Source: Bacteroidales bacterium
GTDB lineage: Bacteria; Bacteroidota; Bacteroidia; Bacteroidales; F082
Assembly: GCA_016281295.1 (NCBI GenBank)
Contig: JAEEII010000097.1
Span: 1-26,310 of the forward strand
Reading direction: 5' to 3'
Length of the DNA stretch: 26,310 nt
Made by a program: the position numbers and the translations under genes
Notes under the pieces: model-generated
Database searches by the model: none
Seen by the model: the letters and a program-made list of their open reading frames with translations, nothing else
Told to the model about the DNA's origin: nothing
In this document: positions 1 through 5,548 of the stretch, one piece after another
How positions within the stretch are numbered: the stretch's first letter is position 1
How the letters are laid out: each line of letters opens with the position of its first letter

Positions 1-49
1 ATACCACATCAGCAATGCCCTCTACATATATGGTGAACAAGCCTTTCAT
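1..49 (-). CDS. Probable TOPRIM-type partner of the ATPase (5' end only)
   Basis: Only the first 16 codons are in the window, starting at ATG 49-47 and reading MKGLFTIYVEGIADVV. The start codon overlaps the TGA stop of the upstream ATPase as ATGA, so the two genes are almost certainly translationally coupled. A short hydrophobic strand followed by VEG-x-x-D is the usual beginning of a TOPRIM domain, in which the glutamate is catalytic. Families with this N-terminus found next to RecF/OLD-like ATPases include DUF3226 and DUF4435; the latter is the AriB effector of the PARIS defence system. Sixteen residues cannot separate these families. The TOPRIM reading is inference; the overlap and the motif are seen directly. 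Confidence 0.6.
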   Translation of the reverse strand, partial: MKGLFTIYVEGIADVV

Positions 50-1137
50 AACACAACGCTTCTGATTTCAATGTCATTATTACACGCTTCTGCAAGTCCT
101 TCGTAGGTATATTTATAAGCTTGATGCCCTTTCAGTTTGGTGTTTTCAATCGTATAGAGCCGCAGCGCATCCTGATACTCCGAATGTTCTTCAAGCATCT
201 CGTTCAAGCGGTAAAGTGTTTCCTTGCTGTGGGTGGTCACAAAGACCTGTTTATTGGTGTCGGTCGCTAAAGCAAAGATGGCTTCCCAAAGTTTCTTGTA
301 GGCGGAATAATGCAAGCCGTTGTCGATTTCGTCAATCAAGATGATGTTGTTCATCGGATTGGCAGAAGCGGCTACGATGTTCAGGTAACGGCGCATACCA
401 TCGCCCGCCATTCGGAGCGGCAATTTCTCCGTCATGTTCTCGAAATCGACATAAATGTCATCCTGTAAGATATCAATGTCGGTGATTCGATTGTCGAAAT
501 GAACCAGACGCTTTAACACAACATCTTTTTGTTTGCGCTTGAAAAGTTCAGAAAGCGTAGCGGCAAGATTAATCCCCCATAAATCGGCTGTCAGATAGGC
601 GGTTTGATATTTTTCCAAGTAGTTTTCGCTCATCTTTTTGTTTGACACCATGCCATCCGGTCTAACAGTAATGGAACTTTGGTATGTTTTTGTCTCACCT
701 TTTGAACCAATACCGAATTGCATTTCCAAGGTGTTCATAAAAGTCTTCGTTTCCGACATGGGAAGCGTTCCGTTCAATCCACTTGCTTGAGTCGAAAAAG
801 ATTGTTCATCGAAAACGTATGCCATGTTTAGACGGAGCCACCTTTCATCACCATCAACCTGTTGAGCATAGATTTCTGGTGGGGTTTTTATGTCCATATT
901 ATGGAACAGATAAAAGATGTCCTTGAAAATAGTATAGAAATTCCGTGAGCGGATTCTGTTCAAATCTTGGGGCGTATCGGGGTTGGCCATGCCTGTAAGC
1001 AGGTGGATGGCCTCCAAAACCGAACTTTTACCCGAATTGTTCTGCCCAAGAAAGACGTTGACACGAGAAAACTCATCAATGTTTAAATGCTCAATGCCTC
1101 TGAAATTATTGATTTCTAGGTTTTTAAATCCGTCCAT
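46..1137 (-). CDS. RecF/OLD-like AAA ATPase (AAA_15/AAA_21 type)
   Basis: A 363-residue soluble ATPase of the SMC/RecF/OLD branch of ABC ATPases. Visible motifs: N-terminal LEINNFRGIEHLNI, Walker A GQNNSGKSS at about residues 31-39, a signature-like MAGDGMRR, Walker B IILIDEIDNGLH, and a switch-histidine segment FVTTHSKETL. The start at 1137 (MDGFKNLEI) is preferred to one 12 codons upstream because family members begin directly at this first strand, and because a -7-like TATTTTTA lies inside the longer reading. It overlaps the TOPRIM-like gene at the left edge by 4 bases. ATPase plus TOPRIM pairs include class 2 OLD, Gabija-like and PARIS systems, where the ATPase acts as sensor and the TOPRIM protein as nuclease. 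A defence role is inference; the ATPase call is firm. Confidence 0.85.
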   Translation of the reverse strand: MDGFKNLEINNFRGIEHLNIDEFSRVNVFLGQNNSGKSSVLEAIHLLTGMANPDTPQDLNRIRSRNFYTIFKDIFYLFHNMDIKTPPEIYAQQVDGDERWLRLNMAYVFDEQSFSTQASGLNGTLPMSETKTFMNTLEMQFGIGSKGETKTYQSSITVRPDGMVSNKKMSENYLEKYQTAYLTADLWGINLAATLSELFKRKQKDVVLKRLVHFDNRITDIDILQDDIYVDFENMTEKLPLRMAGDGMRRYLNIVAASANPMNNIILIDEIDNGLHYSAYKKLWEAIFALATDTNKQVFVTTHSKETLYRLNEMLEEHSEYQDALRLYTIENTKLKGHQAYKYTYEGLAEACNNDIEIRSVVL

Positions 1138-1316
1138 AGCCGTAATTGGTTTAAATGTGTAAAAATACAACAATTTTCCGAATACTTCTAATATTTTCTT
1201 TGTTAATTAAGTTGTTATTTTTCAACAATCCCACTTAATCAGTTATTCACAAGTGTTGGTGTCATGGTTTTCTTATGTTTTTTTCAATTTCATTTACAAG
1301 TATCAATAAATACTAT

Positions 1317-1361
1317 AATGTTTCATATATTAATATATTATTTTAATTTCAATGAAACATT
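1317..1361. promoter_or_regulatory. Perfect 10-bp inverted repeat upstream of the small gene at 1412
   Basis: AATGTTTCAT at 1317-1326 is repeated exactly inverted as ATGAAACATT at 1352-1361, with a 25-base very AT-rich spacer. It lies in the 274-base gap between the divergent ATPase and the gene at 1412. Arm length and position fit an operator for a dimeric regulator, or a hairpin in a leader. An ATG at 1352 inside the right arm is in frame with the gene but is unlikely to be its start. No other structure was seen in this gap. Confidence 0.35.
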
Positions 1362-1411
1362 TATACTATTTTATATACATTAAATTAGATGAATACAAAA
1401 AAACGATAACA

Positions 1412-1783
1412 ATGGAAAAACCAAAAGAAAAAGCAGACTCGAAATTTGACGACTTGGTGAAACAACTGGAACCGCTAATCCAGCAAATGAAGACTATTCA
1501 AGATCATGCAGTTGTGGTATATACCCCTTTGGTAGATGATTTATGCAACCGCATGGCAACAAAAAACGAGGTGGAGCGAATGCTCGACTGGCTCCTGATG
1601 TTTGCGGGCAATGAAAGAATGCTGCAACTATACAAACAAGTGTGCAGAGCCTATTGGAAGATCTATCCCGAATCAATAGCTTTCTATATCATGGATTACC
1701 GAAAGGAATATGATCCGGAAAGCCTGATAGGCACAGAGTATGAATATCTACTACACGAAAAAGAAGAGATAAATAATCCTTAA
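1412..1783 (+). CDS. Small hypothetical protein, unrecognised
   Basis: A 123-residue soluble protein that I do not recognise. The start MEKPKEKADSKFDDL at 1412 is preferred to an ATG 60 bases upstream, which would add a hydrophobic, AT-rich, non-conserved-looking leader and would sit inside an inverted repeat. The N-terminal half is charged and probably helical (KFDDLVKQLEPLIQQMKTIQDH). The C-terminal half is rich in aromatics (YKQVCRAYWKIYP, then FYIMDYRKEYDPESL) and ends in an acidic tail. No signal peptide, membrane segment or metal motif is visible. Codon use is ordinary and the frame is open throughout, so it is probably a real gene. It is flanked by oppositely oriented genes, so it is transcribed alone. 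Confidence 0.6.
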   Translation: MEKPKEKADSKFDDLVKQLEPLIQQMKTIQDHAVVVYTPLVDDLCNRMATKNEVERMLDWLLMFAGNERMLQLYKQVCRAYWKIYPESIAFYIMDYRKEYDPESLIGTEYEYLLHEKEEINNP

Positions 1784-1796
1784 GCTTCTTCATTTG

Positions 1797-1972
1797 AGAG
1801 TGAAAAACGCGGCCATCTTCTTCTTATATTCAAAAGGAGATACGAGGCCGCCGTGAAATACGCGATTCTCAGACGAGGTTCTCGACCTTGGGAGTCACCC
1901 TCCGAAAGAGACAGAGATTTCGTGTTTTTAGTGTAATTCGGTGTTCTACTTCACCTTTTTTATTACAATGCT
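1797..1972. other. Structured non-coding stretch between convergent genes
   Basis: About 175 bases between the small gene and the end of the DUF4298 gene contain several short inverted repeats: GCGGCC at 1809-1814 with GGCCGC at 1846-1851, a CGAG-GTT-CTCG stem near 1874, and GGGAGT-CA-CCCTCC just after it. TCTACTTC occurs twice near the right end. There is no run of T after a stem, so it is not an obvious terminator. The mix of GC-rich stems and long polypurine/polypyrimidine stretches differs from nearby coding DNA and suggests an interspersed repeat or structured 3' region. I cannot name it. Confidence 0.35.
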
Positions 1973-2251
1973 CTACTTCGAAATCTTCTCCATCAACCGC
2001 TGGTAATCCTCCAATAGGTTCCAAAGTGCATCCTCGCTGAGCACACCGCGCTTGAGGTCGGCAGGCAACAGACCCGCCTCGTCTGATTCGTAGTCGGTGC
2101 GCCAATCGGGTGAGCCGCAATAATCGTCCAACTCAGCAATATCTGGCTGTAAATCATTAAAATCCTCAAGGGCAGTTTCCAATCTTTTGATGACCTCCTC
2201 ACTCTTGTCGAGAAGTGCTTCCATCCGGGTGATGCGTTCAATCTGTGTCAT
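1973..2251 (-). CDS. DUF4298 family protein
   Basis: A 92-residue acidic protein starting MTQIERITRMEALLD, with a long amphipathic helix (EEVIKRLETALEDFNDLQPDIAELDDYCGS), then DWRTDYESDEAGLLPADLKRG and the closing VLSEDALWNLLEDYQ. This pattern (helical hairpin, W-x-x-D-Y-E-x-D, LP-x-D-L-K-R-G-V-L-S-ED) is the one I associate with DUF4298, a small cytoplasmic family of unknown function common in gut bacteria. The ATG at 2251 was chosen because the longer reading adds 27 hydrophobic residues encoded by the promoter region, including a -7-like TATCTTTG (minus strand, 2281-2288). It diverges from the DedA-like gene and has no operon partner. Confidence 0.75.
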   Translation of the reverse strand: MTQIERITRMEALLDKSEEVIKRLETALEDFNDLQPDIAELDDYCGSPDWRTDYESDEAGLLPADLKRGVLSEDALWNLLEDYQRLMEKISK

Positions 2252-2280
2252 GATGAAAAAAGTTGTGGTTTTCAAAAAAG

Positions 2281-2288
2281 CAAAGATA
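2281..2288 (-). promoter_or_regulatory. Putative -7 promoter element for the DUF4298 gene
   Basis: The minus strand reads TATCTTTG here, an exact TAnnTTTG Bacteroides -7 element, 30 bases from the chosen start codon. No good -33 TTG is seen at the expected distance. Confidence 0.5.
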
Positions 2289-2311
2289 GCAATTTTTCTG
2301 AACATTTCCCC

Positions 2312-2319
2312 TATTTTTG
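2312..2319 (+). promoter_or_regulatory. Putative -7 promoter element for the DedA-like gene
   Basis: TATTTTTG matches TAnnTTTG and lies 18 bases before ATG 2338, implying a very short leader. It is back to back with the element for the divergent DUF4298 gene. Confidence 0.5.
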
Positions 2320-2337
2320 CACCTAAAATCACATCCT

Positions 2338-2775
2338 ATGTCCTGGTTGGAAAGTCTCGGTCTGTTGGGCTTGTTCATAGGCACCTTCCTGGCGGCGACC
2401 ATCGTGCCGATCAGCTCGAGTGCGCTGTATATCGCGGTGCTGGTGGCCACAAAGAATCCCGTGGCCTGTCTCATCGTGGGTACCCTTGGCAATTGGCTCG
2501 GAAGCGTCTCTACCTACTGGATAGGAAGAATAGGCCGCTGGGAATGGATCGAGAAATGGTTCAAGGTCAAGCCCGAAAAGCTGGAACAACAAAAAGAAAA
2601 GGTGGATCGCTATGGCATCTGGCTCGCCCTCCTCGCCTGGGTACCGATCGTGGGCGACATCATCACCTTGGCTCTGGGCTTCTATAAAGCCAAGCCGTTC
2701 GGCACCATGGCATTGCTCCTCATCGGCAAGTTCCTGCGGTTTTTAGTATGGAACATCATTATTGGTGTGTTGTGA
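2338..2775 (+). CDS. DedA/YqaA-like inner membrane protein
   Basis: A 145-residue integral membrane protein of the SNARE-associated/VTT (DedA) superfamily, closest in pattern to the short YqaA branch. The start MSWLESLGLLGLFIGTFLAAT is typical. Visible are an N-terminal re-entrant or membrane segment, the PISSSALYIA loop, GTLGNWLGSVSTYWIGR (the glycine-rich VTT motif) at about 54-70, a charged cytoplasmic segment around 75-95, WVPIVGDIITLALGF (the P-x-x-G-D motif) at about 102-116, and a C-terminal membrane helix. DedA-superfamily proteins are linked to lipid scrambling and membrane homeostasis; the substrate of YqaA-type members is not established. The start at 2338 fits the family N-terminus and the -7 element just upstream. 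Confidence 0.8.
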   Translation: MSWLESLGLLGLFIGTFLAATIVPISSSALYIAVLVATKNPVACLIVGTLGNWLGSVSTYWIGRIGRWEWIEKWFKVKPEKLEQQKEKVDRYGIWLALLAWVPIVGDIITLALGFYKAKPFGTMALLLIGKFLRFLVWNIIIGVL

Positions 2776-2820
2776 TGCTAACCTTCTACTTCTAAGTTTT
2801 TGCATCTTCCTTCCATTGTT

Positions 2821-3624
2821 TTAATCATGATAATCCTCATCCCTCCACTGGAACTTCACCGTTTCGGGAACAAGGTACTTGCCGATTTTGTAATCGATGT
2901 TGGCTTTGTGGGCTTGGCTGAGCTGGTAGCAACGAGGCACACGGTACATCCTGCCATCCTTGATAAAATGAGCACCTGTCTGGTGGAAACGGAAAGCAAC
3001 GTCCTTGGCAATACACTGCTCCCGAAGGGCAAGAACCCAGTCGTAGTCGCAAGGACGGGCATCAACGCCTGACTCACCTCCCACCGACACTTCATCGATG
3101 GTGTCATTCAGATAAGGAGTGAGATCCATGGCCGTGAGCAAAGGCGAGGCAATAATGCTCTTGCGCTTAATGGGCAACGACAGGAAGATGGGCAAACGGT
3201 AATCGGCCATCTCTTGGTTCTCGACCGTGCAGCCAACGATGACATTGTCATAGCCGTCACCCCAGTCGTCGGGAATGCACTCCATAAAACGGTCGATGCG
3301 TTTGGTGAAGAAAAAGAACCACAAATCGCTTCGGCGGCGCATCATCTGCCAACATTCAGGTCGCCACAAATCAGCGTCTTTCAACAGAAAATCCGAGGTG
3401 AAGCAGGTAAAAACGACCTTCCCGCTCTCAATCTTCCATGACTTGTCGCGCTTCCGTTTGAATGGGAGATTGAAATTACCCGTCTTGCGGCATTCACTGC
3501 TGGAAATCTCGCTGCCATACATCTTATCCTGCCGATATACATAACAGTATTTACACCCAGGGCTGATCTTGGTGCAACCATGCCACGGATTCCAGTCAGC
3601 ATATATCTCCCAATGTTCGGACAT
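2821..3624 (-). CDS. DUF5131 (phage Gp37/Gp68-like) radical-SAM-type protein
   Basis: A 267-residue protein starting MSEHWEIYADWNPWHGCTKISPGCKYCYV. The cysteines C17, C24 and C27 form a C-x6-C-x2-C cluster that would bind a [4Fe-4S] centre, as in Gp37/Gp68-like proteins related to radical-SAM enzymes such as spore photoproduct lyase. Downstream hallmarks are VVFTCFTSDFLL, FFFTKRIDRF, IVGCTVENQEMAD, SVGGESG at about 185-190 and AFRFHQTGAHFIKDG. The family is best known from phages and mobile DNA and is often next to a three-Cys-motif partner (TcmP); no such partner is visible here. The minus strand reads TAGTTTTG at 3629-3636, only four bases before the start codon, so the transcript may be leaderless or the true promoter lies elsewhere. 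Substrate unknown. Confidence 0.85.
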   Translation of the reverse strand: MSEHWEIYADWNPWHGCTKISPGCKYCYVYRQDKMYGSEISSSECRKTGNFNLPFKRKRDKSWKIESGKVVFTCFTSDFLLKDADLWRPECWQMMRRRSDLWFFFFTKRIDRFMECIPDDWGDGYDNVIVGCTVENQEMADYRLPIFLSLPIKRKSIIASPLLTAMDLTPYLNDTIDEVSVGGESGVDARPCDYDWVLALREQCIAKDVAFRFHQTGAHFIKDGRMYRVPRCYQLSQAHKANIDYKIGKYLVPETVKFQWRDEDYHD

Positions 3625-3725
3625 GTTGCAAAACTAACATAATTTGGCGGACTTTGCCATTTTTTTGCTTTTAAATATCAACTGTTTTGGCAATTATATA
3701 CTTTTTGACCCTTAACAGGGTTAAA

Positions 3726-4043
3726 TCATAGAGAACTATACATCTTTTTACCATTGCTACGGCTTGATTGCTTGAATTTCGTACTATTTCGATGGCAAAA
3801 TACCAATGAGAATAATAGATTAGAAATGTTTTGTCTAAGTTTCTTATAAGTGTAGTCTTTCGCTTCAGGGTTTTCTTTTCTGTATTGAATATACAAATCG
3901 GTATAATACGAAGTATTTTTTGCCCGCATGTTAGGACCTATCTCTATACGGGGCGCTGAAGAGCTAAGGGGCAAATCCTCCATCAAATCAATAGGACTTC
4001 GGCCATACAATATCCATCGAGGCGTATGATTAATTTTTGTCAT
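3726..4043 (-). CDS. Doubtful small ORF, unrecognised
   Basis: An open frame of 105 codons in the 457-base gap between the DUF5131 gene and preA. The product begins MTKINHTPRWILYGRSPIDL and contains a polar stretch (YIQYRKENPEAKDYTYKKLRQN) and a basic C-terminus. No domain is recognised. The C-terminal third (FCHRNSTKFKQSSRSNGKK) looks like non-coding sequence read through, so this may be a decayed gene or chance. A weak hairpin (ACCCT-TAAC-AGGGT, 3708-3721) follows its stop but lacks a T-run. Nothing else was seen in this gap apart from the preA promoter region. Confidence 0.3.
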   Translation of the reverse strand: MTKINHTPRWILYGRSPIDLMEDLPLSSSAPRIEIGPNMRAKNTSYYTDLYIQYRKENPEAKDYTYKKLRQNISNLLFSLVFCHRNSTKFKQSSRSNGKKMYSSL

Positions 4044-4081
4044 GTATTTTGAAGCTGTTTTGTTTTTTTTATTTTCGCACC

Positions 4082-5536
4082 ATGAAACACAACGAACTTT
4101 TCATCCACGATGAGGCGGCACGCTGCCTGCTGTGCAAGGACGCTCCTTGCTCGAAAGCGTGTGGCAAAGGCGACCCAGCACGGGCAATTCGTGCCATCCG
4201 TTTCGACAACGCAAAGAACGCCTGGCGTTGGCTCAGCGACTGCTCCGATGACGACCTTCAACAAGCAGAAAAAGCCTGCATTCACTACGATCGTCCTATT
4301 CGTATCGCCGAGTTAAAACTAGCTACCTCCCACTTCTCCCCTCTAACCTCTCACCTCTCCCCTTCCCTCAACATCACCTTCTGCGGGATTCCTTGCGAGA
4401 ACCCGTTCTTCCTGGCATCGTCGGCTATCTGCACCAACTACGAGATGGTGGCAAAAGCCTTTGAGGCTGGTTGGGGCGGAGTCTTCTACAAGACGATCTG
4501 CAAACAAGATATTCGCGAGGTGTCGCCTCGTTTCGATGCCATACGCGAAGGCTCGTCATTTGCCGGTTTCCGCAACATGGAACAGCTGAGCGAAAACCCC
4601 TACGAAGTGGACTTCGACATCCTGCGCCAACTGAAGAAAAACTACCCGACGAAAATCGTGGTGGCCAGTATCATGGGCGAGTATGAAGAAGAATGGATCG
4701 AGCTGGCCAAGATGGCAGAAGACGCGGGCTGCGATGCTGTGGAGCTGAATTTCTCCTGTCCCCAGATGCGCCTCGCCGGCATGGGTAGCGACGTGGGACA
4801 AGACGCCGAGCTGGTGACCTTCTACACAGCCTACGTGAAACGCAACGTGAAAATCCCCGTCATCCCGAAGATGACACCCAACATCACGCAGATCAACCAA
4901 CCTGCCATGGGCGCTTACTTCGCCGGTGCCGATGCCATCTCAGCCATCAATACCATCAAGAGCGTGACGATGACCCCCGAAGCCAAGGTGAGTGATAAAT
5001 GGACCATTTCGGGCTATAGTGGCCGTTCCGTCAAGCCCATCGCCCTGCGTTACATCCTCGAGATGGCGAAGAACCCCATCATGAAGAACGTCCAGCTCAG
5101 CGGCATCGGCGGCATCGAGACCTGGCACGACGCGTTAGAGTTCATCCAACTCGGCTGCCGCAACGTGCAGGTATGTACCGCCGTGATGCAATACGGCTAC
5201 CGCATCATCGACGACCTCGTATCAGGTATGCAGACTTACATGCAAGAACGCGGCATCGAACATCTTGAAGACCTGGTGGGCGAGCAACTGCCATCATTCG
5301 TATTCCCATCCGACCTTGACCGTGACACCAAAGTCTTCCCTTCCATTGACCGCGATAGATGCATCGGTTGCGGACGCTGCTATATCTCCTGTAGCGACGG
5401 TGGCCACCAAGCCATCAACTTCGACAGCGAGACCCGTCAGCCCCACATCATCGGAACAAAATGCGTGGGTTGTCACCTCTGCCGCCTCGTTTGTCCCGTC
5501 GGCGCCATAGGGTTGGCTAAAAGGATCAAGAAATAG
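4082..5536 (+). CDS. preA: NAD-linked dihydropyrimidine dehydrogenase subunit PreA with fused PreT-like Fe-S N-terminus
   Basis: A 484-residue cytoplasmic flavo-iron-sulfur protein. Residues 1-75 resemble the N-terminal Fe-S segment of PreT/GltD-type proteins (EAARCLLCKDAPCSKACGKG). From about residue 97 it matches the dihydroorotate dehydrogenase-like PreA subunit: LNITFCGIPCENPFFLASSA, GGVFYKTI, NFSCPQM, GSDVGQD, TISGYSGRSVKPIALR, SGIGGIETW. The C-terminus has two [4Fe-4S] ferredoxin motifs (CIGCGRCYISC and CVGCHLCRLVCPVG). PreA reduces uracil and thymine with electrons from its partner PreT. No preT is in the window, so the fused Fe-S segment may receive electrons from another reductase; this is inference. 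Residues 82-95 (TSHFSPLTSHLSPS) are encoded by a heptamer repeat exactly at the junction. The start at 4082 follows a weak -7-like TATTTTCG (4070-4077). Confidence 0.9.
   Translation: MKHNELFIHDEAARCLLCKDAPCSKACGKGDPARAIRAIRFDNAKNAWRWLSDCSDDDLQQAEKACIHYDRPIRIAELKLATSHFSPLTSHLSPSLNITFCGIPCENPFFLASSAICTNYEMVAKAFEAGWGGVFYKTICKQDIREVSPRFDAIREGSSFAGFRNMEQLSENPYEVDFDILRQLKKNYPTKIVVASIMGEYEEEWIELAKMAEDAGCDAVELNFSCPQMRLAGMGSDVGQDAELVTFYTAYVKRNVKIPVIPKMTPNITQINQPAMGAYFAGADAISAINTIKSVTMTPEAKVSDKWTISGYSGRSVKPIALRYILEMAKNPIMKNVQLSGIGGIETWHDALEFIQLGCRNVQVCTAVMQYGYRIIDDLVSGMQTYMQERGIEHLEDLVGEQLPSFVFPSDLDRDTKVFPSIDRDRCIGCGRCYISCSDGGHQAINFDSETRQPHIIGTKCVGCHLCRLVCPVGAIGLAKRIKK
4325..4366. repeat. In-frame heptamer tandem array inside preA
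   Basis: Six consecutive 7-mers in strict register: ACCTCCC, ACTTCTC, CCCTCTA, ACCTCTC, ACCTCTC, CCCTTCC. Total 42 bases, exactly 14 codons, so the frame is kept. The peptide is a Ser/His/Pro/Leu linker joining the PreT-like and PreA parts. The segment CTCTAACCTCTCACCTCTC recurs with one mismatch, on the opposite strand, inside the helicase gene. Confidence 0.75.
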
Positions 5537-5548
5537 TGATCTATATCA

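Noticed and set aside
1869..2120. An 83-codon minus-strand ORF overlapping the DUF4298 gene
   Set aside because: It overlaps the C-terminal part of a better-supported gene in another frame and runs into the structured non-coding block; composition is Arg/Cys-rich as in shadow frames.
4082..5536. Dihydroorotate dehydrogenase (PyrD) for pyrimidine synthesis
   Set aside because: The core matches PreA motifs (GSDVGQ, SGYSG-x-x-VKPIALR) and has two C-terminal ferredoxin motifs, which PyrD lacks.
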